From positions 22,031 through 86,030 of the forward strand of contig DAOURR010000004.1 of the NCBI GenBank assembly GCA_030627625.1: 64,000 nucleotides of DNA, read 5' to 3'. The notes under the pieces are model-generated. The model was given only the letters and a program-made list of their open reading frames with translations, had not been told where the DNA came from and searched no databases. Below, in pieces: positions 1 to 8,623 of the stretch (position 1 is its first letter; every line of letters begins with the position of its first letter). This DNA comes from UBA3103 sp002365855. GTDB lineage: Bacteria; Bacillota; Desulfotomaculia; Desulfotomaculales; Pelotomaculaceae. The position numbers were made by a program, and so were the translations under genes.

Positions 1-1221
1 AGGTATCAAAACCAGTCTTCCGCCGGAAATTTCAAGCCGGTTGCTGAGAGCGGCCCTGGCCTGCTGCTGTGATATTTTTGGCGCGGGCAAATCCCGCTCC
101 CGGTGAGACATCAGGTACCCTGAGGTTTCAGCGCCGATTACTTCCCCGTTATCCAGAGCCACAGAAACCTTGACCAGATCGGGGTATATAATAACCCCGT
201 CCTGCACTGCCGCATAGTTAAACGTAGCGGTGTTTTCGTGGCGCAGGGAATAGGTCGGCTGCATCTCACCGAAGTCCCGCTCTTCTAAAAACCTGGCTGC
301 GTTTTGCTTTGCCGTTTCCAGGTCAACTGTCTCACCGCCGACCGGCCTGGAGTTCAACATCCAGATTGTCCTGCCGCCCTTCCTGGCAATGTCCATCATT
401 GTTCGATCTCCATTACCTTCTCCAACCGGCATCACCTCAACACGATAGGACGGAATGCGGCCATTAGTTGTGACGGCTTCCGTAGCGTGGTATTCAACAC
501 CCGGCTTCTTGAAGACAAAGGCAAGTGCTTTGTTTTGTGCCTCTTCCGGGCTGATCTCTTCCAACCCGCCTAAACCCTTTGGTTCGGCCTGCTCCAGGTG
601 CTCAGAGAACGGGCCGTCATAAATCAGGGCTGGATATTGCTGCATTCTTTCATCCAGCAGCTGAAAATCGCTGCGCTCTATATTCTCAGGGGGGTTATGC
701 TGCAGGTTTTTCCTGACCTGACGCACCAGTTCACTAAAGTAGTAGTTATTTTGGGCTATCTTATACTGCATGCCCTGCAAATCCCGGTTCAATTCCGTTG
801 ACTGCTGGTACAGGTCGTTTAGCGTATCCCACTGCTTTTCGTTAACAGCCCCTCCCTTACCGATCTGCCTGGCGAGGGAGTCGGCGTAATCACCAACCTG
901 TGTTAAAAATTTAGACGTGCGGCCCGCCAGCGCATCGTTATACACCGGGAGTTGGCCCAAATTGGCCTGAGCAAAGGCTGCCTGCTGGCGCAGGTCCATC
1001 AGGTACGTGAGGTCAAGGCGCGGGTCGGCGACTACCATGCTTTTTGACAGGAGCACCTCCAGGTTCTGCACCTGGTTGGTCATATCAAAAAAAGCGCGCT
1101 GGTATTTGTTATCCAAAAAAACCTCGAGACTTCTATTTGCTATGCGCTGGTTGTAGCCCCAGTAACCGACCGCTGCAAATGCCAGCAGGCCGGCGGCTGC
1201 CAATATGGTCCACCTTCGCAA
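1..1221 (-). CDS. ypeB: Germination protein YpeB, partial (3' end outside window)
   Basis: The reading frame runs off the left edge without a stop, giving 407 residues of a family usually about 450 long, so only the C-terminus is missing. A TTG start with GAGAGGAGG eight bases upstream is preferred. The N-terminus has one membrane anchor (WTILAAAGLLAFAAVGYWGY), followed by the extracytoplasmic YpeB domain and PepSY-like repeats towards the C-terminal side. In spore formers YpeB sits in the spore envelope and is needed for stability and localisation of the cortex-lytic enzyme SleB. Here it lies directly downstream of sleB in the same direction, 132 bases away, as the usual bicistronic pair. 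Expression in the forespore is expected from the family; I see no separate promoter. Confidence 0.92.
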   Translation of the reverse strand, partial: MRRWTILAAAGLLAFAAVGYWGYNQRIANRSLEVFLDNKYQRAFFDMTNQVQNLEVLLSKSMVVADPRLDLTYLMDLRQQAAFAQANLGQLPVYNDALAGRTSKFLTQVGDYADSLARQIGKGGAVNEKQWDTLNDLYQQSTELNRDLQGMQYKIAQNNYYFSELVRQVRKNLQHNPPENIERSDFQLLDERMQQYPALIYDGPFSEHLEQAEPKGLGGLEEISPEEAQNKALAFVFKKPGVEYHATEAVTTNGRIPSYRVEVMPVGEGNGDRTMMDIARKGGRTIWMLNSRPVGGETVDLETAKQNAARFLEERDFGEMQPTYSLRHENTATFNYAAVQDGVIIYPDLVKVSVALDNGEVIGAETSGYLMSHRERDLPAPKISQQQARAALSNRLEISGGRLVLIP

Positions 1222-1353
1222 TTGAAATCCTCCTCTCTGTTACTGTAAAGTTAGCAATATAAAAACTCTGGACAGACTCTTTGACAAACTGTCAAACACC
1301 TGAGCCAAGGGCTTGGTGAAAACCAGGCACAGCTCCCGCTATGTATGACCGTC

Positions 1354-2064
1354 CTACCTGGCAAAGACGTGGTTACCGATGCGTGTGATAATACCCCTGC
1401 TCCATATCCACGGGCTTACCGGTTTGGACGGGTTCCAGAAAAAGAGCGCTCCCCCCGTAGGGTCATACCCACCCATGGCCATCTGGGCCGCCTCGATCGA
1501 TTCCTGGGTTAAGGGCCTGTATGCCTGGCCGTTGGAGATGGACTCAAAAGCGTGATCCTGGTAGATTACACCACTGATAGTCCGGGGGAATGAAGCGCTC
1601 CTGGTCCGGTTCAAAATTACCGCTCCCACCGCCACCTTTCCAACCAGCGGCTCATTCGCGGCCTCACCTTCAATAACCCGGGCCAACAGGGTTGCTTCAC
1701 CCCTGTCCGTGGCTACTCCCCTGGTAACAGCGGGAGCCCCCTGGGGCGCAGTAAGTCCCATAGCGGCGCGTGTGGCCGGACCAACCACCCCGTCCGGAAT
1801 AAGGCCGTTGCTGCTTTGAAACCTTTGAACAGCGCGGAATGTCTCACCGCCGTACACGCTATCCAGCGAAGCTTTATAGTAACCCCACTGGCTCAACTTT
1901 TGCTGAACCTGGTATACATCGTCTCCTCTGCTTCCCCAGTAAAGAGACCCTCCCTGTGCCGCCGCCTGCCGCCATTGCATGAATCCCCCGGTCACAACCA
2001 GGGCAATAAGGCCGGCTACGAACAAGACAACTGCCTTTTTTCTAAAAAAGTTGTTCTTAATAAT
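1354..2064 (-). CDS. sleB: Spore cortex-lytic enzyme SleB
   Basis: The protein has an N-terminal signal/anchor, a peptidoglycan-binding domain (about residues 45-100, YWGSRGDDVYQVQQKL onward) and a C-terminal hydrolase_2 domain (about 120-236; EGEAANEPLVGKVAVGAVI). SleB is a lytic transglycosylase that degrades muramic-lactam cortex during germination. No ATG, GTG or TTG fits the ribosome site: TGGGAGGTGA at 2071-2080 is followed, nine bases later, by ATT ATT AAG AAC. An ATT start at 2064 gives a proper signal peptide with a basic n-region (KNNFFRKK) and 236 residues. The alternative TTG at 2025 lies inside the hydrophobic segment and has no ribosome site. The function is secure; the start is inferred. 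It is the first gene of sleB-ypeB. Confidence 0.93.
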   Translation of the reverse strand: MIKNNFFRKKAVVLFVAGLIALVVTGGFMQWRQAAAQGGSLYWGSRGDDVYQVQQKLSQWGYYKASLDSVYGGETFRAVQRFQSSNGLIPDGVVGPATRAAMGLTAPQGAPAVTRGVATDRGEATLLARVIEGEAANEPLVGKVAVGAVILNRTRSASFPRTISGVIYQDHAFESISNGQAYRPLTQESIEAAQMAMGGYDPTGGALFFWNPSKPVSPWIWSRGIITRIGNHVFAR

Positions 2065-2112
2065 ACGTGCTCACCTCCCACTATTTTTTATATTTTTTCT
2101 TAAAATTCCAGA

Positions 2113-2119
2113 TATTATG
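2113..2119 (-). promoter_or_regulatory. Possible forespore-type -10 for sleB
   Basis: On the minus strand the heptamer CATAATA lies 49 bases before the putative sleB start. It matches the -10 consensus of sigma-F/sigma-G promoters, as expected for sleB, which is sigma-G dependent in Bacillus. The corresponding -35 region is not a convincing GNATR match, so this remains a candidate. Confidence 0.35.
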
Positions 2120-2141
2120 TAGACATTACTACCGTAATTTT

Positions 2142-2176
2142 AAAACAAAAAACCCGGAGGATATTTAACCCCCGGG
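2142..2176 (-). terminator. Rho-independent terminator after dsrC
   Basis: On the minus strand CCCGGGGG, an eight-base loop and CCTCCGGG form a stem with one mismatch, followed by TTTTTTGTTTT. It lies about 65 bases beyond the dsrC stop and separates dsrC from sleB. Confidence 0.75.
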
Positions 2177-2239
2177 ATCACTGGACAAAAGATGTGGGAA
2201 TATATTTTATTTGATCAAAACCTAAATTTGTCTATTAAT

Positions 2240-2557
2240 CTATACGCAGCCGGTAGGCTTTGGCAGGCCGGCCAATTTGCAGGCGCCCTTACCCGGGCCT
2301 GTTGGGAAGAGCTCATAAATATATTTCAGGGTGAATCCGGTTTCTTTGCAGAGATTCCTGATCATCGGGGCAATCTGAAAAAGCTCAAAATATTCCCGCA
2401 GGTAATTGATCACTTTCCAGTGGTCACCGGTGAGTTCGGCAATGCCTTCAGCGGCGGCAAAGGCCCTGGCTAAATCTTCACTCCATTCGTCCGGCTCAAT
2501 GATAAATCCATCATCATCAAGCTCAATTTCCTTTCCGTCAATAATGATGCATGGCAT
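2240..2557 (-). CDS. dsrC: DsrC/TusE family sulfur-relay protein
   Basis: This 105-residue protein has the compact DsrC fold sequence and the flexible C-terminal arm with two cysteines: the penultimate residue Cys104 and Cys93, separated by ten residues (CKLAGLPKPTGC). That pair defines true DsrC, which carries the trisulfide intermediate between dissimilatory sulfite reductase DsrAB and the membrane DsrMK(JOP) complex. TusE proteins have only the penultimate cysteine. The start is an ATG with GGAGGTG upstream. It stands alone between rlmH and sleB, away from any dsrAB, which is common in Gram-positive sulfite/sulfate reducers and some syntrophs. A promoter is at 2656-2684 and a terminator follows. 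Confidence 0.9.
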   Translation of the reverse strand: MPCIIIDGKEIELDDDGFIIEPDEWSEDLARAFAAAEGIAELTGDHWKVINYLREYFELFQIAPMIRNLCKETGFTLKYIYELFPTGPGKGACKLAGLPKPTGCV

Positions 2558-2655
2558 TTAAAAAAGCACCTCCAAAATAACTTCCAAAGTAAAATTGGTC
2601 TTATTGTGAGCCATAAAGACACTTTATAAAGCGAATAAGATTCTTTACATGTTAA

Positions 2656-2684
2656 AAGATATCACGGAGCGGATTATTCGTCAA
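2656..2684 (-). promoter_or_regulatory. Sigma-A-like promoter of dsrC
   Basis: On the minus strand TTGACG (2684-2679), a 17-base spacer and TATCTT (2661-2656) form a good vegetative promoter about 100 bases before the dsrC start. Confidence 0.6.
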
Positions 2685-3200
2685 TGCATGCTATTTTATA
2701 TTTTTGCCTCGAGAGGGACAATTACCTCAGGATAAAGTTACTCCGCCTTCACCCGCTCATAACCGGGCGCACATAAAGAGAGAAGGCTAAAAGCCTTCTC
2801 TCAAAAAGCGACCATCCCTACAGCAAGCCATTCCCGAAGTTCAACCTGTTCAAACAATGTCTCACAACGAATTTAACAAGATAGGTTACGCTCTATTGAA
2901 CTTGCAAACATCCAGTTACTACCAACCAACCAGAATTATGGAAATCCCCAATACTCAAAAAACACAACCCTTGGACTGGATCCCTACTTGCAATAAACCT
3001 GAAACACATTCAGTAGCTTCCTGCAAATTAACCCTAAGTCTCTGTAAGGATGGTGCTTAACTAAATACTAACACAACAGCCCCGAAAAGGCAACTGTTTT
3101 TTGCTAAACACTTCCCGTTTCAGAGCTTCATGGCCATTAATATAATAACAATATCGGTTGTTCAAAAAAGGGGAAAGCATTACCTCGAAGTTGATTGACT
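2685..3200. other. Intergenic stretch without recognisable gene
   Basis: Between the dsrC promoter and rlmH there are about 500 bases with no frame carrying a ribosome site or recognisable protein. The only structure is a 10-bp perfect hairpin, GAGAGAAGGC/GCCTTCTCTC (2778-2802, loop TAAAA), without a strong T-run on either side. It could be a weak terminator. Confidence 0.5.
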
Positions 3201-3683
3201 CTACTTGTGATACGGCTCGCCCCTGGCGATCTTAAACCAGCGAAAAACCTGTTCCAGCAGAATAACCCGCACCAGTTGGTGGGGGAAGGTCATTCTTGAA
3301 AAAGAAAGCCTGAAGTCGGAACGCTCCAGTACCCTTTGGGAGAGGCCGAGTGACCCGCCAATGGCAAATGTAATGTCGCTTTTACCCTCCAGGGCCAAAT
3401 TATCCAGCAGCCCGGCCATCTCTTCCGAAGAGCGCATTACTCCCTTTTGGTCCAATGCAACCAGGCAAGTGCCCGGCTGCAGGCGTTTGAGAAGACGATC
3501 CCCTTCTTTTTCCACGACTTTTTCAAGCATGGCCGGGGTTGATTTATCTGAAAATCCCTCGTCGTCTACTTCAACTACCTTGACCCTGGCATAAGGCGGC
3601 AGCCTTTTCAGGTACTCGGCCGCGCCAGCGGCCCAAAAACCCTCTTTCAGGCGCCCCACAGCCAGGATGGTGATATGAAGCAT
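3201..3683 (-). CDS. rlmH: 23S rRNA pseudouridine-1915 N3-methyltransferase RlmH
   Basis: The 160-residue protein is full length for the SPOUT-class methyltransferase RlmH, which uses S-adenosylmethionine to methylate pseudouridine 1915 in helix 69 of 23S rRNA. The N-terminus (MLHITILAVGRLKEGFW), the glycine-rich knot loop (FAIGGSLGLS) and the C-terminal FPHQLVRVILLEQVFR and GEPYHK motifs are all present. It is the last gene of a minus-strand run after murA, with a hairpin terminator between the two. In many Firmicutes rlmH sits near the origin, as here. Confidence 0.96.
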   Translation of the reverse strand: MLHITILAVGRLKEGFWAAGAAEYLKRLPPYARVKVVEVDDEGFSDKSTPAMLEKVVEKEGDRLLKRLQPGTCLVALDQKGVMRSSEEMAGLLDNLALEGKSDITFAIGGSLGLSQRVLERSDFRLSFSRMTFPHQLVRVILLEQVFRWFKIARGEPYHK

Positions 3684-3702
3684 AGCAATCCCCCAAAAGA
3701 AA

Positions 3703-3723
3703 AAAGCGTGTTTGCACGCTTTT
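3703..3723 (-). terminator. Terminator hairpin at the end of murA
   Basis: AAAGCGTG TTTG CACGCTTT forms an 8-bp stem overlapping the murA stop codon. On the minus strand it is followed by TTTTTTCTTTT. It separates murA from rlmH. Confidence 0.75.
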
Positions 3724-4978
3724 ATTTTCTCCAGATCTGAGCACCCAAAGACCTCAGCCTGTCTTCTAAATTATGGTATCCCCTGTCTATAAACCCGGCG
3801 TTGCAGATCTCGGTTTCCCCTTTTGCCATCAGTCCCGCCACGATCAGGGCGGCGCCCGCGCGAAGGTCAGATGCTTTTACCTGAGCGCCTTGAAGGGACT
3901 CCACACCTTCAATAACCGCCATCCGGCCCTCTACCTTTATTCTGGCGCCCATCCTCATCAGTTCATCCGCAACCATGAAACGGTTTTCAAAGATATTTTC
4001 AACCATAACGCTGGTGCCCGGCACAACCGAAAGCATAGCCATTAACTGCGACTGCATGTCGGTGGGAAATCCGGGATAGGGCATGGTCTTAATGTCAATA
4101 GAGCGCAAGGGGTTGGCGGCGGTGACACGTAAATTGTCTTCCTCCTCAGCAATATCAACATTAGCTTCCCTGAGCTTAGCGATTAGCGGCTGCAGGTGTG
4201 CCGGAATAAGATTCTCTATGGTGACATCGCCCCCGGTGGCTGCTGCCGCCACCATGAAGGTTCCCGCCTCGATCCGGTCAGGTATAACAGGGTAGCGCAC
4301 ACTCCCTCCGAGAGAGGAGACCCCATCAATCCTTATAACGTCTGTTCCTGCTCCCCTAACCTTTGCGCCCATGGTATTCAGGAAGCTGGCCAGGTCAACG
4401 ACCTCCGGCTCTTTGGCCGCGTTCTCAATGAGTGTTTGTCCATCTGCCAGGCAGGCGGCCATCATGATATTTTCAGTCGCCCCCACACTTGGAAAGTCCA
4501 GATAAATTCTGGACCCTTTCAGTCGCCCCGGCGCTCTCCCGCAGACACAGCCGTGTTCCAGGGTGAGATCCGCACCCAGACCCGTCAGTCCTTTAAAATG
4601 AAGATCCATGGGACGAATGCCGATATTACAGCCTCCCGGCAGCGCCACCCGGGCTCTGCCGAATCTTGCCAGCATGGGGCCCAGAAGGAGATTAGACGCC
4701 CTAAGTTTTTTGACCAGGTGGAATGGCGCCCCCGTGTTGACTTTCACAGGTGGAACTATTTTTAGAATTTCCTGGTTTTCCCAATTGACAGAAAACCCCA
4801 GGCTGTTGATGATTTCGATCATTACCCGAACATCGCTGATATCAGGTACATTTTCAATAACTGTTTCGTTCTCGGAAAGAATGGAAGCGCACAAAAGAGC
4901 CAGGGAGGCATTTTTGGCGCCGCATATCTTAACTCTGCCACGCAGGGGCTTCCCCCCGGCTATAACGATTTTTCCCAT
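3722..4978 (-). CDS. murA: UDP-N-acetylglucosamine 1-carboxyvinyltransferase
   Basis: MurA transfers enolpyruvate from PEP to UDP-GlcNAc, the first committed step of peptidoglycan synthesis, in the cytoplasm. The 418 residues match family length. Visible landmarks are the substrate lysine in GAKNASLAL near residue 22, the catalytic cysteine in LPGGCNIGIRPMDLH (the fosfomycin target, equivalent to Cys115 of Escherichia coli), and the C-terminal NAGFIDRGYHNLEDRL. The ATG start is preceded by GGGAGGG. Firmicutes often have two MurA paralogues; whether this is MurAA or MurAB (MurZ) cannot be decided here. Confidence 0.95.
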   Translation of the reverse strand: MGKIVIAGGKPLRGRVKICGAKNASLALLCASILSENETVIENVPDISDVRVMIEIINSLGFSVNWENQEILKIVPPVKVNTGAPFHLVKKLRASNLLLGPMLARFGRARVALPGGCNIGIRPMDLHFKGLTGLGADLTLEHGCVCGRAPGRLKGSRIYLDFPSVGATENIMMAACLADGQTLIENAAKEPEVVDLASFLNTMGAKVRGAGTDVIRIDGVSSLGGSVRYPVIPDRIEAGTFMVAAAATGGDVTIENLIPAHLQPLIAKLREANVDIAEEEDNLRVTAANPLRSIDIKTMPYPGFPTDMQSQLMAMLSVVPGTSVMVENIFENRFMVADELMRMGARIKVEGRMAVIEGVESLQGAQVKASDLRAGAALIVAGLMAKGETEICNAGFIDRGYHNLEDRLRSLGAQIWRK

Positions 4979-5094
4979 AAATGCCCTCCCGGGAATTCAA
5001 ACTCCAAGTAATCCGTTGTTCAACGACACACCAGTTAAAATATTCGTCCCAAAATGCCGAATTCCTGCTGCTTCCAAAAGAATGAATTAATGGA

Positions 5095-6006
5095 TTAAAA
5101 AGAATGATTTAAGGCCCATTCCCAGCAGTTCACTTCAAAACGGGAGGCATCTATCTGCATGACGTCCTGCATAGCTTTATTGAAATCGCTGCCGCGCCCC
5201 AGCTCTTTAATTAAATCAAATAGCGCCTTTTCACCTGAATGGTGAACGATGTAGCGCACGGCTGCAAAAGATTGCCTGTAGGCCAGGGACTGGTTGGGGA
5301 GATCATCAAAGTCTATCGTAAGATCTTTCATGGAGTACAGAGTTTGTCTCAGCGAACCGTATGAATCGTTAAATTCAAACCCGGTAAGTTTATATTCCTC
5401 GTACTGCGCCACCCCTTCGGTAAACCAGCGGGGATAGTTGCCGCCTGTAAGGTAGTCGACCATCAGGTGGGTAAGCTCGTGGGCCATGGGACCAGAAGAA
5501 ACAAATACATCCCTGACCCGGCCCGGCTCGCTTTCTTCAATCCATGCCTCAGGCGCAAGCACCCGGACAGTACCGGCCCAGTAAACGCCCATGGCGCTTT
5601 CATTGGCTTCCCAACCAAAACTCCTGTTTATTTCCTCCCTGGTGGAATGCAAAATGATCGGGATCCTGGAGCGAGGGGTGAAACCGAAGTCCTCAGTTAC
5701 AGGGTGATAAAACCGCTCGGCTGTAGCTAACACCAGGGTCGCGCTGTCCCTGTCCTCCGGCTTAAATTTTACGTAAAAATGCTCCGATGTCAACTTGTCC
5801 ATGTTCCAGGATCCGATTACAGTATGCAGCTTCACAAGTTCCCTGACTGCGCCGTAGCCGTAAAACCTGACCGCCGCCGGGAATTTCCCCATCATTGTTA
5901 CAGTTAAAATAAAGACTACGGCAATAATTTTTATGCCCCAGCCTTTTAATATAACGTTACGAGGCCCGGGGGCGCTTCCTGTGGTGTTCTCAACTTCGGT
6001 CTCCAT
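5095..6006 (-). CDS. Membrane-anchored gluzincin-like metalloprotease (peptidase MA-like)
   Basis: This 303-residue protein has one N-terminal membrane segment (about 25-45) and a large extracytoplasmic domain. The zinc motif HELTH (in MAHELTHLMVDYL) is followed about 20 residues later by WFTEGVAQYEEY, whose glutamate would be the third ligand, the gluzincin pattern of the peptidase MA-like family. No substrate is known. It starts at ATG with GGGGG upstream and lies between murA and a TPR gene, all on the minus strand. A cell-envelope or sporulation-related protease is plausible, but this is inference. Confidence 0.75.
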   Translation of the reverse strand: METEVENTTGSAPGPRNVILKGWGIKIIAVVFILTVTMMGKFPAAVRFYGYGAVRELVKLHTVIGSWNMDKLTSEHFYVKFKPEDRDSATLVLATAERFYHPVTEDFGFTPRSRIPIILHSTREEINRSFGWEANESAMGVYWAGTVRVLAPEAWIEESEPGRVRDVFVSSGPMAHELTHLMVDYLTGGNYPRWFTEGVAQYEEYKLTGFEFNDSYGSLRQTLYSMKDLTIDFDDLPNQSLAYRQSFAAVRYIVHHSGEKALFDLIKELGRGSDFNKAMQDVMQIDASRFEVNCWEWALNHSF

Positions 6007-6090
6007 TTACTAACCCCCTGACTAATTGGTTGACCAGTTTCATTATAAAGCCATGGCTGAGCCCTTCCTAGCGGAAATTATATACATAAA

Positions 6091-6136
6091 AAAACCCGCA
6101 CACGGCTTGCCTTTGCACAAGCTTGATGCGGGTTTT
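6091..6136 (-). terminator. Terminator after the TPR gene
   Basis: AAAACCCGCA and TGCGGGTTTT form a 10-bp perfect stem closing a 26-base loop that itself contains AAGCTTG-type pairing. On the minus strand it runs into TTTTTTTATG. It lies 51 bases beyond the stop of the TPR gene. Confidence 0.75.
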
Positions 6137-6186
6137 AATGGTATTCATTTGGGATTGACTGATGTGTCCCTGTTTTATTTTCTAGA

Positions 6187-6777
6187 TCACTGCTCAGAGC
6201 CCGTTAACGCCTTCCATTCTTCAATAACCTGTTTTGCCTTTTCTACCTCAGGCCCTTCCCGGGCAATTTCAATAAACTTCTCCAGCTCTGTAATTCCCGC
6301 AGGATAATTTTTTTTACCAGCGCCAAGGACATATCCGTAAAGGAGGCGGGCATTTTTATTCTCAGGGTCCATTTTAATTTGTTCCTGAAGATGGGTAACA
6401 GCCTGATCATACTCGCCGGTGTAATAATAAACTGTAGCTATGTCAATGCGGGCCTCAGCATTCTTGGGGTCTACGGCCAGGACCTGCTCATAGGTTTCTG
6501 CAGCCTGATCCGGGTTGCCAACGTATAGGTAAGCCTCAGCAAGTTCCATCAGCACATTTGTATCGCCGGGATTTTCCCTGGCCATGACCTCCAGACCGGA
6601 AAGTCTCTCCTGAAGCGTCTGCTGCGAGAAATTGCCATCTTGTGTTTCACCGCCGCCCATCTGACCCTGAAATAATCCGGCCAGCGGAATAACCAGGCCG
6701 ATAGCAATCAGGACGGTAACAGTAATGAAAACGGCTTTCTGCAGCCGGTTTCTTCTAAATGGTTTTCGAACAGCCAA
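6187..6777 (-). CDS. Membrane-anchored tetratricopeptide-repeat protein
   Basis: A short basic N-terminus is followed by one membrane helix (about residues 14-35) and at least three TPR units (for example ANEAYLYVGNPDQAAETYEQ-like helices and TVYYYTGEYDQAVTHLQEQ). TPRs are protein-interaction scaffolds; no partner is indicated. A longer frame to 6813 exists, but its ATG lies inside a sigma-A promoter. GAGGTG six bases before TTG at 6777 makes that the likely start (196 residues). Confidence 0.8.
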   Translation of the reverse strand: MAVRKPFRRNRLQKAVFITVTVLIAIGLVIPLAGLFQGQMGGGETQDGNFSQQTLQERLSGLEVMARENPGDTNVLMELAEAYLYVGNPDQAAETYEQVLAVDPKNAEARIDIATVYYYTGEYDQAVTHLQEQIKMDPENKNARLLYGYVLGAGKKNYPAGITELEKFIEIAREGPEVEKAKQVIEEWKALTGSEQ

Positions 6778-6795
6778 TTTACTCACCTCAAAAGT

Positions 6796-6823
6796 ATTAT
6801 AGCATTGTTGCATGAGTTTTCAA
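6796..6823 (-). promoter_or_regulatory. Sigma-A promoter of the TPR gene
   Basis: TTGAAA (6823-6818), a 16-base spacer and TATAAT (6801-6796) lie just upstream of the ribosome site. The transcript would begin near 6790, very close to the TTG start, which rules out the upstream ATG. Confidence 0.65.
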
Positions 6824-6930
6824 GAAGTATTGAAAATGGAAAAACCACCCGGAACTTGTTGCCCGCGCGGCGGCGTCAGGGACCGCTTTAAGGTTTTTAC
6901 GGCCTCTATATAAGGCCGGAAGGCAATTTT

Positions 6931-8349
6931 TTAAGGAAGATAATTTACAGGGTTGCGGGGTTCTCCGTTAATCAGCACCTCAAAGTGCAGGTGGGGCCCC
7001 GTGGAACGCCCGGTGGAGCCTACATATCCTATGAGCTGTCCCCTTTCCACTGTTTGGCCGCGTTTTACATTTATTGATGACAGGTGTGCATACTTGGTCA
7101 CAAGCCCTCCGCCGTGGGATATTTCAATAATATTGCCGTAGCCGCCTGACCAGCCTGCCCCAATAATGGTACCGCCGGCGGAAGCCACTACTTTATACCC
7201 GTAACCGGCGCCGATATCAATACCTTCATGCATCCTGCCGCTGCGCATCCCGAAATATGATACTATGCCGCCCGCACAGGGCCAGTTCAGCCGACCGTTA
7301 CCGCCACGGGAAGCCAGCAGGTTCAGTGAGCCTCTGGCCACTACCTCCGGCGTGGACTCACTTAAGATTTTCTGATCCAGGACTTCCCTCTCGGTTTCAA
7401 AACCGTTTTCACGGATGATCCGGTATGTTACAAGCCTCTTGCCTGGCACACCCCTGCGGATGATCATCTTTTCCCCGTACAAGAGGTTATCATCTGTCCG
7501 CACCTCAACATCATACGGCGTGTCTTCCTCGAGAGTGACCTCGCGGGTTGCCAGGACCGTGATCAACGGGTGCTCTTTACTCAGGTTCAGTACCTGGCCG
7601 ATGCTTAAACGCTCCGGGTCCAGGCCGGGATTGGTAAACTCAATCTGGTCCATATCAATTTTGACTGAGCGAGCTATGTCCCATAAAGTATCTCCGTCTT
7701 TTACCGTATACTGCTGGATTTTGCGAGCTCCCAGAAGGACTACATTTTTGGCTGTTTCCAGATCAAGCACACTCTGCAAATCAGCGGGCGCCTCTACCAG
7801 CTCTATTCTTTCCTTAAACTCGAGCTGTTCGCCGGTTTCAGTCGGGAACACCGATTTCAGCCAGGCAAGCAGCTCTTCAGCATCTTTCTTTTGGGCCACA
7901 CAAACCTTTGTTTCACCGTTTACCACTATAGCCGTGCTGTTTTGTGTAAAGGTAAGGGCATTATCCAATCTTTCAGCCAAAGAATCGCAATCAAGAATAT
8001 CTTCCTGTTTTACTTTGATTCCTCGATAGCTGATTTTTTCCGACACGGCCACGGACCAGCCGGACTGGTCTGACTTCAGCCTGATCAGCCCACTCAAGGC
8101 TTCCCTGGCAGTGCCCTCATCGGCTGCTATGGCCACGACATTTCCATTTACAGTCACGGCACAAGCGTTCCCGCTAAACGCGGCAAACGCAGACAGAGCC
8201 AGAACGTAATACAGCACTACCCCCAGAACAATTCTTTTGGCTACGGACAGCCGGGACAGCCATTGCTGAATAATGGCTAAATAGGCAAACACTATAATGA
8301 GTCTTTCCGGCCATGAAGGGCGTCGCGGTCCTTTATCTTTGGACGGCAA
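6931..8349 (-). CDS. M23 endopeptidase with LysM and G5 domains
   Basis: A secreted or anchored cell-wall hydrolase of 472 residues. In order it has a membrane segment (about 35-60), a low-complexity region with two repeats resembling YabE-type modules, a LysM domain (about 215-260; YTVKDGDTLWDIARS), a G5 domain (about 265-345; PYDVEVRTDDNLLYGEK) and a C-terminal M23 lysostaphin-like peptidase. The last has HEGIDIGAGYG and HLHFEV, which hold the zinc ligands. Such enzymes cut peptide cross-links in peptidoglycan. TTG at 8349 with AGGAGAGG six bases upstream is preferred over the in-frame ATG at 8394. It is monocistronic. Confidence 0.92.
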   Translation of the reverse strand: MPSKDKGPRRPSWPERLIIVFAYLAIIQQWLSRLSVAKRIVLGVVLYYVLALSAFAAFSGNACAVTVNGNVVAIAADEGTAREALSGLIRLKSDQSGWSVAVSEKISYRGIKVKQEDILDCDSLAERLDNALTFTQNSTAIVVNGETKVCVAQKKDAEELLAWLKSVFPTETGEQLEFKERIELVEAPADLQSVLDLETAKNVVLLGARKIQQYTVKDGDTLWDIARSVKIDMDQIEFTNPGLDPERLSIGQVLNLSKEHPLITVLATREVTLEEDTPYDVEVRTDDNLLYGEKMIIRRGVPGKRLVTYRIIRENGFETEREVLDQKILSESTPEVVARGSLNLLASRGGNGRLNWPCAGGIVSYFGMRSGRMHEGIDIGAGYGYKVVASAGGTIIGAGWSGGYGNIIEISHGGGLVTKYAHLSSINVKRGQTVERGQLIGYVGSTGRSTGPHLHFEVLINGEPRNPVNYLP

Positions 8350-8434
8350 ACACGTCCTCTCCTTTCGGCCAAACAGTGAATCACAATTTGGCAAGCCACC
8401 TTATGGTTCCTTTAGGAGAAAGGAGGCAAAATGG

Positions 8435-8470
8435 CAGGGTTGATTATATCATAAGGTCAGTTAACTGGTA
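8435..8470 (-). promoter_or_regulatory. Possible promoter of the M23 gene
   Basis: On the minus strand a TATAAT hexamer lies in ATGATATAATCAACC about 90 bases before the start, with a weak TTTACC-type -35 about 18 bases upstream. Confidence 0.4.
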
Positions 8471-8623
8471 AACCAGCCTTTTTAGCAGAAAAAAGCTGAA
8501 AAACAAATGTAATTTAACTACAATGTAAATATTCGTCGAATATTCTATATGAGTATGAGAGCACCTGACCGGTCCTAAAAAAAATCTTTTATTATCACCG
8601 TTTATTTTCTATAGGCCTGTCAC

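Noticed and set aside
2857..3060. 67-codon plus-strand frame in the dsrC-rlmH gap
   Set aside because: No ribosome site, no recognisable protein, composition like noncoding DNA.
4196..4765. 189-codon frame opposite murA
   Set aside because: Lies wholly antisense to a clear housekeeping gene; sequence has no protein-like pattern.
6777..6813. ATG at 6813 as start of the TPR protein
   Set aside because: The codon lies in a sigma-A promoter (TTGAAA-16-TATAAT) and would not be transcribed.
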